Program-made: the position numbers and the translations under genes
Assembly (NCBI RefSeq): GCF_029955155.1
Contig: NZ_JAPNOZ010000004.1
Location: 418,759 to 482,758 of the forward strand
Direction: 5' to 3'
From: Psychrobacillus sp. NEAU-3TGS
Lineage (GTDB): Bacteria > Bacillota > Bacilli > Bacillales_A > Planococcaceae
DNA: 64,000 nt
Notes under the pieces: generated by a model
Seen by the model: the letters and a program-made list of their open reading frames with translations, nothing else
Told to the model about the DNA's origin: nothing
The model's database searches: none
Shown here: in pieces, positions 27,535 to 36,640 of the stretch
How the letters are laid out: the number at the start of each line of letters is the position of its first letter
Numbering within the stretch: the stretch's first letter is position 1

Positions 27535-28486
27535 GGTTTTCCCACTTGTTTGCGATTAAATAAATAAACGGACTAAATAGTATTCCTATAAATCCAAAGA
27601 TTAAAATGGCTGCCGCGCTTAGAAAGAATACGTGGACGGCCTTTATTTGCATAGAGGAAGACCACAAAACATTTTCTACAATATGCCTTGTTAACTGAAC
27701 AAATATATATAGAAGTAAAACGATTATCCCAGCCATTCGTTGCTCCATTAAGAAAAAGTAAACACTAAGCGGTATTAATAGTATTCCTGTACCTAAAAAA
27801 GGGATACTATCAACTAGCGATACGAGAAACGCATATTTTACAGGATTATGGAAACCTAATAATTGAAACCCTATAGCTAAAAGAACAAAGGTCAAAAAAA
27901 ACAGTTTTAACTCTACAGAGATAAATTTATTCATGACGCCAGATGATTTTCTTAGCGCTCTTTGAGAGAAATTTCGTGTTTTTTTAGGAAAGTAAACGAG
28001 AAACCACAGACGATCTTTCGTAGATTCGTATAAAGAAAAAAATAAACCAATACTAAATAAAAAAAACTTCAAAAAATAAGAAGGTAAATTTGTCAGATTT
28101 AATAATAAATCATTCAGTAGTTTGTTTAATAGATTTTGAAACTTTCCTTCAAAAAAAATGAAAATAGGATGCTGCTTCAATTCTACAAATGGTAATAATA
28201 AAATATGTTCATGAATAAGTGGAAGAATATCTAGAAGAGCTTGTACTATTACAAACAAAAATAATATAAAACTAGACAATATAACTGCTTCTGTTAACAG
28301 GACACTAACAGTAACAGGCAGCTTAATATTTTTATAAAAGAAATTTGTAATAGGGTATAAAAAATAACCACATAAAATTGCTAAAGATAAAGGATAAGCA
28401 ACAAGCGAAATAAGTATAATAATTCCAAATGGTATCCAAAGTGACCAAAATTCTTTCTTATTTATTTGTAGAGTAATCATTTTCAT
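27512..28486 (-). CDS. ytvI: AI-2E/YtvI family membrane permease
   Basis: A 324-residue polytopic membrane protein with about seven to eight helices, resembling the AI-2E (UPF0118) transporter family: paired N-terminal helices, a long amphipathic middle and a C-terminal cluster with DSIPFLGTGILLIPLSVYFF (the family's P-F-x-G-x-x-x-x-x-P pattern). Transport substrate is unknown. The start at 28486 is uncertain; the ribosome site (AAGAATGG) is weak and a second ATG two codons in is possible. It ends tail-to-tail with fxsA, overlapping 23 bases. Its position between pyk and citZ matches ytvI of B. subtilis. Confidence 0.8.
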   Translation of the reverse strand: MKMITLQINKKEFWSLWIPFGIIILISLVAYPLSLAILCGYFLYPITNFFYKNIKLPVTVSVLLTEAVILSSFILFLFVIVQALLDILPLIHEHILLLPFVELKQHPIFIFFEGKFQNLLNKLLNDLLLNLTNLPSYFLKFFLFSIGLFFSLYESTKDRLWFLVYFPKKTRNFSQRALRKSSGVMNKFISVELKLFFLTFVLLAIGFQLLGFHNPVKYAFLVSLVDSIPFLGTGILLIPLSVYFFLMEQRMAGIIVLLLYIFVQLTRHIVENVLWSSSMQIKAVHVFFLSAAAILIFGFIGILFSPFIYLIANKWENLTKTSSQ

Positions 28487-28533
28487 CCATTCTTTTCAAA
28501 AAATTAGGATATACACACATTATTTTTTAATAA

Positions 28534-28548
28534 TTTTAAGCGTTTTCA
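28534..28548. promoter_or_regulatory. Candidate catabolite-responsive element upstream of citZ
   Basis: TTTTAAGCGTTTTCA matches the cre consensus WTGNAANCGNWNNCA at all fixed positions but one (T instead of G at position 3). It lies about 130 bases before citZ. CcpA repression of citZ is known in B. subtilis; action here is inferred. Confidence 0.4.
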
Positions 28549-28677
28549 TTCACAAAATCGCCAAATATGATTATACTAGAATTGTAAGGCTTAAAAGGTA
28601 CATAATATATACAGGTAATCTTTCGTCCGGCGATTAAGTGGAGCGAATTATTATACTGTAGAAGGGGAGATTTCGAA

Positions 28678-29793
28678 ATGACAACAACTCGTGGTTTAGA
28701 AGGTGTTGTAGCTGCGGAGACTGCCATCAGTTCTATCATTGATGACACACTTACATACGTTGGCTACAATATTGACGATTTAGCAACAAATGCAAGTTTT
28801 GAAGAAGTAGTATATTTACTATGGCATAAACGCCTTCCAAAAGCAGATGAGCTAGCAGAACTAAAACAACAATTAGCTGATAATATGGCTGTTCCTCAAG
28901 AAGTTTTAAATCATTTCAAAACGTATCCAATTAATAATGTTCACCCCATGTCTGCTCTAAGAACAGCAGTATCTATGCTAGCATTATATGATGATGCTGC
29001 AGAAGATATGTCCGACGAGGCTAATTACTTAAAAGCAATTCAATTACAAGCAAAACTTCCGACATTAGTAACAGCATTTTCACGTGTTCGTAAAGGCTTA
29101 GAACCAATTGCACCTAAAACAGATCTAGGGTATGCTGCAAACTTCTTGTACATGTTATCTGGTGATCTTCCAGACGACATTGAAATAGAAGCTTTTGACA
29201 AAGCACTTGTACTTCATGCAGATCATGAGTTAAATGCATCTACATTTACTGCACGTGTTTGTGTAGCTACGCTATCAGATATGTATTCAGGTGTAGTAGC
29301 AGCACTAGGTGCCTTAAAAGGTCCACTGCACGGTGGTGCAAACGAACAAGTTATGAAAATGTTGACAGAAATTGGTTCACTAGATAATGTGGACAAGTAT
29401 ATTAATGAAAAACTAGATAACAAAGTAAAAATTATGGGCTTCGGTCACCGTGTATATCGTAAAGGAGATCCACGTGCGAAACACTTACGTGAGATGTCTA
29501 AAAAATTAACTACTCTTCGCGGTGAGTCAAAATTATATGATATGTCTGTTCGCATTGAAGAAATCGTTACTGGACAAAAGAATTTACCACCTAACGTAGA
29601 TTTCTACTCTGCTTCTGTGTATCATTCATTAAACATTGACCATGATTTATTTACACCTATTTTTGCAGTTTCACGTGTGTCTGGTTGGACTGCACATATT
29701 CTCGAGCAATACGCTAACAACCGCTTAATCCGCCCTCGTGCAGATTATGTTGGACCTGGTTTGCAAACATATATTCCGATTGAAGAAAGATAA
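28678..29793 (+). CDS. citZ: Citrate synthase
   Basis: CitZ condenses oxaloacetate and acetyl-CoA at entry to the TCA cycle. The 371-residue protein has the active-site histidines in HADHELNAST and GFGHRVYRKGDPR and the C-terminal catalytic Asp in PPNVDFYSASVY. Length is typical for the short bacterial dimeric form. GAAGGGGAG precedes the ATG. icd follows after about 80 bases and mdh further on, the same citZ-icd-mdh order as in B. subtilis. Confidence 0.95.
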   Translation: MTTTRGLEGVVAAETAISSIIDDTLTYVGYNIDDLATNASFEEVVYLLWHKRLPKADELAELKQQLADNMAVPQEVLNHFKTYPINNVHPMSALRTAVSMLALYDDAAEDMSDEANYLKAIQLQAKLPTLVTAFSRVRKGLEPIAPKTDLGYAANFLYMLSGDLPDDIEIEAFDKALVLHADHELNASTFTARVCVATLSDMYSGVVAALGALKGPLHGGANEQVMKMLTEIGSLDNVDKYINEKLDNKVKIMGFGHRVYRKGDPRAKHLREMSKKLTTLRGESKLYDMSVRIEEIVTGQKNLPPNVDFYSASVYHSLNIDHDLFTPIFAVSRVSGWTAHILEQYANNRLIRPRADYVGPGLQTYIPIEER

Positions 29794-29874
29794 TTTTATT
29801 GCCCTAAAAAATTTTTGTTCAACAACTTAATATGAGTTGATAGCATTATAGATATAGTAGGAGGAAATAATAAC

Positions 29875-31140
29875 ATGACAACTGGTAAAATCACTGTAGA
29901 AAACGGAGTACTTAACGTACCAAACACAGCAATTATTCCTTTCATCGAAGGAGACGGGACTGGTCCTGACATTTGGGCTTCTGCTTCACGCGTTCTAGAA
30001 GCAGCAGTTGAAAAAGCATATAACGGTGAAAAGAAAATTGAATGGAAAGAAGTACTTGCTGGTCAAAAAGCGTTTGATCAAACTGGCGAATGGTTACCAC
30101 AAGAAACACTTGATGTAATCAATGAATATTTAATCGCTATTAAAGGACCACTTACAACACCGATCGGTGGTGGTATTCGTTCTTTAAACGTAGCATTACG
30201 TCAAGAACTTGATTTATATACTTGCTTACGTCCAGTTCGTTATTTTACTGGTGTTCCTTCTCCAGTAAAACGTCCTGAAGATACTGATATGGTGATCTTC
30301 CGTGAAAACACAGAAGATATCTATGCAGGTATTGAATATGCTAAAGGTTCTGATGAAGTGAAAAAGTTAATCAGTTTCCTTCAAAACGAAATGGGCGTTA
30401 ATAAAATCCGTTTCCCTGAAACTTCAGGTATTGGTATTAAACCAGTTTCTGAAGAAGGTACGAAACGTTTAGTTCGCGCTGCACTTAACTATGCTATTAA
30501 AGAAGGTCGCGAATCTTTAACACTTGTTCATAAAGGAAATATCATGAAGTTCACTGAAGGAGCTTTCAAAAATTGGGGCTATGAAGTTGCTGAATCAGAA
30601 TTCGGTGATAAAGTATTCACTTGGAACCAATACGATCAAATTAAAGAAGAGCAAGGAACTGAAGCTGCTGACAAAGCACAAGCAGACGCACTTGCAGCTG
30701 GTAAAATCTTAGTAAAAGATTCAATCGCTGATATCTTCTTACAACAAATCTTAACTCGTCCGAAAGAGTTCGATGTAGTTGCTACAATGAACTTAAACGG
30801 AGATTATATTTCTGATGCATTAGCTGCTCAAGTTGGTGGTATTGGTATCGCTCCAGGAGCTAACATTAACTATGTAACTGGACATGCTATCTTCGAAGCA
30901 ACTCACGGAACAGCTCCAAAATATGCTGGTCTTGATAAAGTAAATCCATCTTCTGTAATCCTTTCTGGTGTATTAATGCTTGAACACCTTGGTTGGACTG
31001 AAGCAGCAAAATTAATCATGGATTCTATGGAAAAAACAATTGCATCTAAAGTAGTAACTTACGACTTTGCTCGACTAATGGACGGAGCAACGGAAGTTAA
31101 ATGTTCAGAGTTCGGTGATGAACTTATCAAAAACATGTAA
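29875..31140 (+). CDS. icd: Isocitrate dehydrogenase, NADP-dependent
   Basis: Icd oxidatively decarboxylates isocitrate to 2-oxoglutarate. The 421-residue protein has the substrate loop [13 protein letters not shown] with Ser103 (equivalent to the phosphorylated Ser113 of E. coli), the catalytic Tyr/Lys regions, and HGTAPKYAG, whose Lys-Tyr pair marks NADP preference. TAGGAGG precedes the ATG. A strong terminator separates it from mdh, so mdh probably has an additional promoter. Confidence 0.96.
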   Translation: MTTGKITVENGVLNVPNTAIIPFIEGDGTGPDIWASASRVLEAAVEKAYNGEKKIEWKEVLAGQKAFDQTGEWLPQETLDVINEYLIAIKGPLTTPIGGGIRSLNVALRQELDLYTCLRPVRYFTGVPSPVKRPEDTDMVIFRENTEDIYAGIEYAKGSDEVKKLISFLQNEMGVNKIRFPETSGIGIKPVSEEGTKRLVRAALNYAIKEGRESLTLVHKGNIMKFTEGAFKNWGYEVAESEFGDKVFTWNQYDQIKEEQGTEAADKAQADALAAGKILVKDSIADIFLQQILTRPKEFDVVATMNLNGDYISDALAAQVGGIGIAPGANINYVTGHAIFEATHGTAPKYAGLDKVNPSSVILSGVLMLEHLGWTEAAKLIMDSMEKTIASKVVTYDFARLMDGATEVKCSEFGDELIKNM

Positions 31141-31161
31141 TTTGAAATGAATTTTGGTCTT

Positions 31162-31190
31162 AAAGGAAGGGATTTTTCCCTTCCTTTTAT
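31162..31190 (+). terminator. Terminator after icd
   Basis: AAAGGAAGGGA (31162-31172) pairs with TCCCTTCCTTT (31177-31187), ending in TTTT. Confidence 0.8.
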
Positions 31191-31195
31191 CTTCA

Positions 31196-31420
31196 TTCAG
31201 TAGAAGACCCCCACTTATTTGGGTGGTGAGATGAATTCGGTTTTGTTTACTGTTCAGTGGATGCTCAAAAGCTTACTGAACGAAGATAAAGCCTTCGGCG
31301 GATGTCACAAATTTTGAAAGAAGTCAGGGCAGGCAGTCTAAGTTCGAGACATACTGTAGGCCTCATGCTTGATTCAAAATCTGTAGGTAACTATGCCAAG
31401 GCGTAATTGATTTAAACAAA
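31196..31420. other. Structured intergenic segment between icd and mdh
   Basis: About 225 bases hold no gene. GTTCAGT (31252-31258) pairs with ACTGAAC (31275-31281), and CCCCCAC / GGGTGG form a weaker hairpin at about 31208-31226. Its base composition is more GC-rich than its surroundings. It may be a remnant of a mobile element or an intergenic repeat, but no second copy lies in this window. The ribosome site of mdh (AAAGGAGAG) follows. Confidence 0.4.
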
Positions 31421-31434
31421 AGGAGAGTTTTCTA

Positions 31435-32373
31435 ATGACATTGAAAAGAAGTAAAATCTCAGTAATCGGTGGCGGATTTACAGGAGCAACAACTGCTTTT
31501 CTACTTGCTCAAAAAGAACTTGGTGATATTGTCTTAGTAGATATTCCACAAGTAGAAAATGCTACTAAAGGGAAAGCATTAGATATGGCACAAGCTGGAC
31601 CAGTACAAGGATTTGATGCGGAGATCATTGGTACTTCTAACTATGAAGATACAAAAAACTCGGATTTAGTAATTATTACGGCTGGTATTGCACGTAAACC
31701 TGGAATGAGCCGTGATGATTTAGTTCAAACAAACCAAAAAGTAATGAAAGCAGTAACGAGTGAAATAATAAAGTATTCACCAAATACTACTATCATCGTA
31801 TTAACCAATCCAGTTGATGCAATGACCTATACGGTTTATAAAGAGTCAGGCTTGCCAAAAGAACGCGTAATCGGACAATCTGGTGTACTTGATACAGCTC
31901 GTTTCCGTACGTTTGTGGCACAAGAGTTAAACTTATCTGTTAAAGATGTTACTGGTTTTGTTCTTGGCGGACATGGCGATGATATGGTTCCATTAGTAAG
32001 ATACTCTTATGCCGGGGGTATTCCATTAGAAAACCTTATCGACGCTAGCCGTTTAGAAGAAATCGTGGACCGCACTCGAAAAGGAGGAGCTGAAATCGTT
32101 AATCTTTTAGGAAATGGCTCTGCTTATTATGCGCCCGCAGCATCGCTGGTTGAAATGGCTGAAGCAATTCTTAAAGACCAAAAGCGTGTATTACCCTCTA
32201 TTGCTTATTTAGAGGGTGAATATGGTATGGATGGTATATATCTTGGCGTTCCGACCGTACTGGGTGCAGGTGGTATTGAGAAGATTGTTGAGCTTGAACT
32301 AACGGAGGATGAAAAGGGTTTACTAAGTAAATCTGCTGATTCTGTTAAAGCAGTTATGAATGTTTTAGCATAA
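31435..32373 (+). CDS. mdh: Malate dehydrogenase
   Basis: Mdh interconverts malate and oxaloacetate with NAD. The 312-residue LDH-like protein has the NAD loop [11 protein letters not shown] ending in the acidic VLVDIP (NAD-specific), the substrate arginines in [11 protein letters not shown], the VLTNPVD segment and the catalytic His in GGHGDDMVP. Length is as usual for the Bacillus-type tetrameric enzyme. It is the last of the TCA trio, with AAAGGAGAG upstream and a terminator downstream. Confidence 0.96.
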   Translation: MTLKRSKISVIGGGFTGATTAFLLAQKELGDIVLVDIPQVENATKGKALDMAQAGPVQGFDAEIIGTSNYEDTKNSDLVIITAGIARKPGMSRDDLVQTNQKVMKAVTSEIIKYSPNTTIIVLTNPVDAMTYTVYKESGLPKERVIGQSGVLDTARFRTFVAQELNLSVKDVTGFVLGGHGDDMVPLVRYSYAGGIPLENLIDASRLEEIVDRTRKGGAEIVNLLGNGSAYYAPAASLVEMAEAILKDQKRVLPSIAYLEGEYGMDGIYLGVPTVLGAGGIEKIVELELTEDEKGLLSKSADSVKAVMNVLA

Positions 32374-32387
32374 TTCACGATAATATT

Positions 32388-32420
32388 AATCGAGTGTGGG
32401 AAACCTGCTCGATTTTTTTT
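32388..32420 (+). terminator. Terminator after mdh
   Basis: AATCGAG (32388-32394) pairs with CTCGATT (32408-32414) and is followed by six further Ts. Confidence 0.8.
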
Positions 32421-32468
32421 GTACTTATTGTTAAGATAGATATAGCTAATTGATGGGAGGATGAAATC

Positions 32469-32915
32469 TTGTTATTGGGAAAGATACAGAAAAAGGGTAA
32501 GAATATAAATGATTTATTTATTGGTGAAAAATTAACAATTACTGAGAAAATAGAAGATAAGGATTTACTTCTATACTTAGGGTTAACAAATGATAATAAT
32601 CCTTTATATATTCAGCACGATTTTGCTTCCAAAACAATCTATGAAAAACCTATTGTCCCACCAATTATGTTAATGGGTATTATTACAGCTGCTATCTCTA
32701 AATACTTACCCGGTCCAGGAGCTTATATAACAAAGCAAAACATCAGCTTTTTAGCACCTGCGTATCACTATTCAACTTTAAAGTTTACGTTCGAAGTAAT
32801 GGAGATTGATATAATTTCAAATGAAATAGTAATTTCAGTTATTGCTAATAATGAACAAAAGAATGCAGTATTGGCTGGTACTTTTTATGTTAATCCACCA
32901 GCAAACGAACAGTAA
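32469..32915 (+). CDS. MaoC-like hotdog domain protein
   Basis: A 148-residue single hotdog-fold protein of the MaoC/(R)-hydratase type. The hydratase motif region reads GLTNDNNPLYIQHDFA, which keeps the Asp and His positions of the family (D-x4-P-x3-x-x-x-H pattern). Such proteins hydrate enoyl-thioesters, yet a catalytic role is not proven here. The TTG start at 32469 follows GGGAGGATG. It sits between mdh and phoP, about 63 bases before phoP, and may share a transcript with phoPR. No specific pathway is indicated by its neighbours. Confidence 0.75.
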   Translation: MLLGKIQKKGKNINDLFIGEKLTITEKIEDKDLLLYLGLTNDNNPLYIQHDFASKTIYEKPIVPPIMLMGIITAAISKYLPGPGAYITKQNISFLAPAYHYSTLKFTFEVMEIDIISNEIVISVIANNEQKNAVLAGTFYVNPPANEQ

Positions 32916-32920
32916 GTCTA

Positions 32921-32936
32921 CATTTGAGGTCAAATG
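32921..32936. promoter_or_regulatory. Perfect inverted repeat upstream of phoP
   Basis: CATTTGAGGTCAAATG is a perfect 7-2-7 inverted repeat in the 63-base gap before phoP. It has no T tract, so it is not a terminator. It may be an operator; no known regulator is assigned. Confidence 0.4.
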
Positions 32937-32978
32937 ATTTGGAATGGGGGTTTCAAATCAACTTTGGAGGCAAAATAA

Positions 32979-33692
32979 ATGAAAAAAGTATTAGTTGTGG
33001 ATGATGAAAGCTCAATTGTAACATTATTAAAATACAATCTGGAGGATGCAGGTTTTGAGGTCATTACTGCATATGACGGTTTAGAAGGTCTGAATCGAGC
33101 AGTGGAAGAAAATCCGGATGTCATTGTGTTAGATTGGATGTTGCCGCGTATGGACGGAATGGAAGTATGCAAGGAACTACGCCTAAAAAAAATTCAAACA
33201 CCGATTATTATGCTTACTGCAAAAGACGAAGAGTTTGATAAAGTGCTCGGTCTTGAATTGGGTGCGGATGATTATATGACCAAACCGTTTAGCCCTCGTG
33301 AAGTTACTGCTCGTGTAAAAGCAATGCTACGACGTTCTAATATTTCATCAGAGCATCAAATGAATGAAATAAAACAAAAAGAAGAAATATATTCGTTTGG
33401 ACCATTACAAATTTATCCGGATCGATTTGAAGTGCTTTTAAATGAAGAACCAATCGAGTTTACACCGAAAGAATTTGAATTACTTGTTTACTTAATTGAA
33501 AACAAAAATAGAGTACTTACACGCGACCAATTATTAAGTGCTGTATGGAACTACGATTTTGCCGGCGATACTCGAATTGTAGATGTTCATGTTAGTCATT
33601 TACGAGATAAAATTGAAGAAAATAGTAGAAAGCCAATTTTCATTAAAACGATCAGAGGTCTAGGATATAAATTCGAGGAACCTAAATTGTAA
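32979..33692 (+). CDS. phoP: Response regulator PhoP, phosphate regulon
   Basis: PhoP is an OmpR-family response regulator controlling phosphate-starvation genes. The 237-residue protein has a receiver domain with Asp8/Asp9, the phosphorylated Asp52 in VLDWMLP, the Thr/Lys residues in LTAKD and TKPFSP, and a winged-helix domain (about 135-235) with RIVDVHVSHLRDKIE and the end IRGLGYKFEE. TTGGAGG precedes the ATG. Its stop overlaps the phoR start (TAATG). The placement after mdh is that of B. subtilis phoPR. Confidence 0.93.
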   Translation: MKKVLVVDDESSIVTLLKYNLEDAGFEVITAYDGLEGLNRAVEENPDVIVLDWMLPRMDGMEVCKELRLKKIQTPIIMLTAKDEEFDKVLGLELGADDYMTKPFSPREVTARVKAMLRRSNISSEHQMNEIKQKEEIYSFGPLQIYPDRFEVLLNEEPIEFTPKEFELLVYLIENKNRVLTRDQLLSAVWNYDFAGDTRIVDVHVSHLRDKIEENSRKPIFIKTIRGLGYKFEEPKL

Positions 33693-35227
33693 TGAAAAGA
33701 TTCCAATCCAAAATATTACGAACGTATTCTATAGTAATTGGATTAATTTTAGCTAGTCTTGGTCTCGTTCTTGGGCAACTTTATCCTATTTTTGTTCATC
33801 ATTCCACTGTTGTTTTAATAGACTCCAAAATGGAGCAAATAGCTACAGATTTAGCTGCAACCGAACTTTCAAAAGAAGAGCAATCGTCTATAAAGCAAAC
33901 ACTAAGTTCAGCGCTTCAAAATAATGAAATGGCGAATGAACAACAATCACTCTGGTTGTTTTTATTTTTTATTTTGTTCATCACTTTTCTTGTTGCTTTA
34001 TTTTTGGGAGCCAACATATTTAAAAAATATGCTCAACCAATTGAACATTTAACCGAAACCGCGATGGAACTTGCAAGAGGTAACTATCGTATTCGGGCAT
34101 TTGAAGATGATTTTTCTGGTATGTCTACATTAAGCAATTCCATCAATATATTAGCACGCAATTTACATGATATTTCAGTTATGCGTGAAACGGAGAAAGA
34201 ACGGTTAAAAACATTAATTGAGAACATGGGTAGTGCCTTGATCATGATTGACCGAAATGGATTAGTAACGATTGTGAATCGATCCTTTTTGAAGCAATTA
34301 CAAATTTCTTTTGAAAATATAGATGGAAAACTTTTTCGTAAAATCGGTCTTCCAGATAAGATAGAAGCTTTTATCGATAAACTTTTTTTAACGGAATCCT
34401 CATCCCGTGAACAAATTCAGATCAAGCGAAATTTACATACTTATTATATGGATGCTTATGGGGCACCTGTAATTGGAGAACACGGAAGATGGCTAGGTAT
34501 CGTAGTGGTAATGCATGATATCACCGAACTTATTAAGTTAGAGCAAGTACGAAAAGATTTTGTTGCAAATGTGTCCCACGAACTCAAAACACCGGTAACT
34601 TCTATTAAAGGATTTTCGGAGACATTACTTTATGGGGCATACAAAAATGAGGATACATTATTATCTTTTCTTGAGATTATTCATAAAGAAAGTAATCGAT
34701 TGCAAATGCTAATTACCGATTTGTTGGACCTTTCCAAAGTGGAACAAGTTGGGTATGAAGTGAATTTGAATAATGTAAAATTGAAGGATGTATTGGATCG
34801 ATGCATCGAGATGTCTACACATCTTTTGGAAGAAAAAGATATAGAATTGGCATTAGCAGTAGAAGACTCCGTGAAAGTGTTAGGAGACTCCAATCGTTTA
34901 ATGCAAATTTTGATGAATTTAGTGACAAATGCAATTACGTATTCGCCTGACCATACAACATTACATATTTCCATTTTCAAGGATGAGAAGTATGGCATAT
35001 TCCGAATTCAAGATGAAGGTATTGGAATTAGTAAGAAAGAGATTAGCCGAATATTTGAACGCTTTTATCGAGTGGATCGTGCAAGAAGTAGAAACTCAGG
35101 TGGTACTGGCCTAGGTCTGGCCATCGTAAAGCATCTAGTAGAAGCACATCATGGGTTGATAAAAGTAGAAAGTGAAGTAGGAAAAGGTACATGTTTTACA
35201 GTGTACATTCCACTTGTGCAAAGTTAA
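33692..35227 (+). CDS. phoR: Sensor histidine kinase PhoR
   Basis: PhoR phosphorylates PhoP. The 511-residue protein has helices at about 12-36 and 87-108 with only about 50 residues outside the membrane, then HAMP, a PAS domain (about 170-280), the dimerisation/phosphoacceptor helix with His296 in NVSHELKTP, and the ATPase boxes NAITYSPDHT, DEGIGI and GTGLGLAIVKH. B. subtilis PhoR is about 579 residues and has a far larger external domain, so this one is a minimal-sensor version. It is translationally coupled to phoP. Confidence 0.92.
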   Translation: MKRFQSKILRTYSIVIGLILASLGLVLGQLYPIFVHHSTVVLIDSKMEQIATDLAATELSKEEQSSIKQTLSSALQNNEMANEQQSLWLFLFFILFITFLVALFLGANIFKKYAQPIEHLTETAMELARGNYRIRAFEDDFSGMSTLSNSINILARNLHDISVMRETEKERLKTLIENMGSALIMIDRNGLVTIVNRSFLKQLQISFENIDGKLFRKIGLPDKIEAFIDKLFLTESSSREQIQIKRNLHTYYMDAYGAPVIGEHGRWLGIVVVMHDITELIKLEQVRKDFVANVSHELKTPVTSIKGFSETLLYGAYKNEDTLLSFLEIIHKESNRLQMLITDLLDLSKVEQVGYEVNLNNVKLKDVLDRCIEMSTHLLEEKDIELALAVEDSVKVLGDSNRLMQILMNLVTNAITYSPDHTTLHISIFKDEKYGIFRIQDEGIGISKKEISRIFERFYRVDRARSRNSGGTGLGLAIVKHLVEAHHGLIKVESEVGKGTCFTVYIPLVQS

Positions 35228-35238
35228 TGGAGGTAAAT

Positions 35239-36453
35239 ATGAACAAAGAACCGTTTATCCCAATTATTGTGGGGACTGATATGAATGCTTATAATATGGC
35301 TATTTCATTTCATGAGGAATATAAAATAAAGCCAATTTTAGTCGGAAAGGAAGAAATGTCCTTTACGAAATGGAGCAGTGTCATCGATCATATTGAAATT
35401 CATCCGAATTTATGGGATAAAGCTGCTTTTGTCACAGTTTTAACAGAAGTAGCGATGAAATATAAAACGGCTGGAAAGCAATTGCTGTTAATCGGTACAA
35501 ATGATTTCTATGTCCGACTAATAATTGAGAATGCAAAAGCATTAAAAGAAATGTATGTATTTAACTATATGTCAGAGGAGTTAATGAATAATCTTCTCGT
35601 CAAATCTAATTTTTATAAGCTTTGCGAGGAGCATGGCATTGATGCACCAAAAACATACTATTATTCTTGTGCCAAGAAGGAGCCTTTTACAGAAGAGGTA
35701 TTATTTCCATTAATCATTAAACCAAGCAATGGGGTTCAATATTACAAAAATAAATTTCCTGGGCAACAAAAAGTATATCGTGTAGAATCACGCGAAGAAT
35801 TAAATGATGTCATTAACAAAGTGAATGCAAGTGGCTATAAGGAAGATCTAATCATTCAAGATTATATTCCTGGCGACGACACGTATATGTGGGATTCAGT
35901 TTTTTATATAAATTCAAAGGGAAAAGCCCAGTTAAGTACGCTCGCACAGGTTGTGTTGCAAGAACATACGGTTACTGCAATTGGAAACTATACGGCGCTA
36001 ATCACTAGGTATAACGAAGAATTGATGCTTAAGCTTCAACATTTTTTAGAAGCAGTAGGGTATGTAGGATTTGCTAACTTCGATTTGAAGTATGATGAAC
36101 GCGATGGTAAATTTAAAGTATTCGAAGTGAATATTCGTCAAGGACGCTCTAGTTATTATACGACAGCTCTTGGACATAATATGGCGAGATATTTTGTGGA
36201 CGACGTCATTTACAACAAAGCAAAGCCGTTAACATTGTTAAATGAGCATTATTTGTTTACCGTAGTCCCTAAGATTGTATTAAAGAAGTTTGTTAATAAT
36301 AATGAAATTCAACGAGAAATAAGACATCTGTTAAGAACGGGAAAATGGGGAAATCCAATGTTTTATAAAAATGATACGAATTTTATGAGAAAGTTGTATT
36401 TAATTGCTCGTCAGTTTAATTATTATAAAAAATACAAAAATAATAATTGGTAA
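35239..36453 (+). CDS. ATP-grasp ligase resembling D-aspartate ligase (peptidoglycan cross-bridge)
   Basis: A 404-residue ATP-grasp protein. The N-terminal PFIPIIVGTDMNAYNMAISF, the IIQDYIPGDDTYMWDS segment and FEVNIRQGRSSYYTTALGHN closely resemble, from memory, the Enterococcus faecium D-aspartate ligase Asl, which activates D-Asp and adds it to the Lys side chain of peptidoglycan precursors. Many Planococcaceae have L-Lys-D-Asp or related D-Glu bridges, so a D-Asp/D-Glu ligase is plausible. The ATG at 35239 follows TGGAGG and is only 11 bases after phoR, suggesting cotranscription with phoPR. No racemase gene is seen nearby. The acceptor and amino acid are inferred. Confidence 0.7.
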   Translation: MNKEPFIPIIVGTDMNAYNMAISFHEEYKIKPILVGKEEMSFTKWSSVIDHIEIHPNLWDKAAFVTVLTEVAMKYKTAGKQLLLIGTNDFYVRLIIENAKALKEMYVFNYMSEELMNNLLVKSNFYKLCEEHGIDAPKTYYYSCAKKEPFTEEVLFPLIIKPSNGVQYYKNKFPGQQKVYRVESREELNDVINKVNASGYKEDLIIQDYIPGDDTYMWDSVFYINSKGKAQLSTLAQVVLQEHTVTAIGNYTALITRYNEELMLKLQHFLEAVGYVGFANFDLKYDERDGKFKVFEVNIRQGRSSYYTTALGHNMARYFVDDVIYNKAKPLTLLNEHYLFTVVPKIVLKKFVNNNEIQREIRHLLRTGKWGNPMFYKNDTNFMRKLYLIARQFNYYKKYKNNNW

Positions 36454-36535
36454 AGTAAAATTTACAATATATTCATTAAAGATTTACAATCGTCTGTTAC
36501 ATTTAAATAGACCCCTTTTCCAAACGATTTACCTG

Positions 36536-36564
36536 AAAAAGCTAGCCCTCCGCTAGCTTTTTTC
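36536..36564 (+). terminator. Terminator after the ATP-grasp gene
   Basis: AAAAAGCTAGC pairs with GCTAGCTTTTTT around CCTCC. It ends the phoP-phoR-ligase unit. Confidence 0.9.
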
Positions 36565-36640
36565 AATTGTTAGAAACTAAAAAGTAATTTTTGTAGATAA
36601 ATTTCCCCAAAAACAAAGTTCTGCCACTTTTTTAGCGCAG

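Noticed and set aside
36463..36503. TTTACA-like repeats resembling PhoP boxes after the ATP-grasp gene
   Set aside because: Spacing is only partly regular (22 then 13 bases), the region is AT-rich, and no gene starts nearby.
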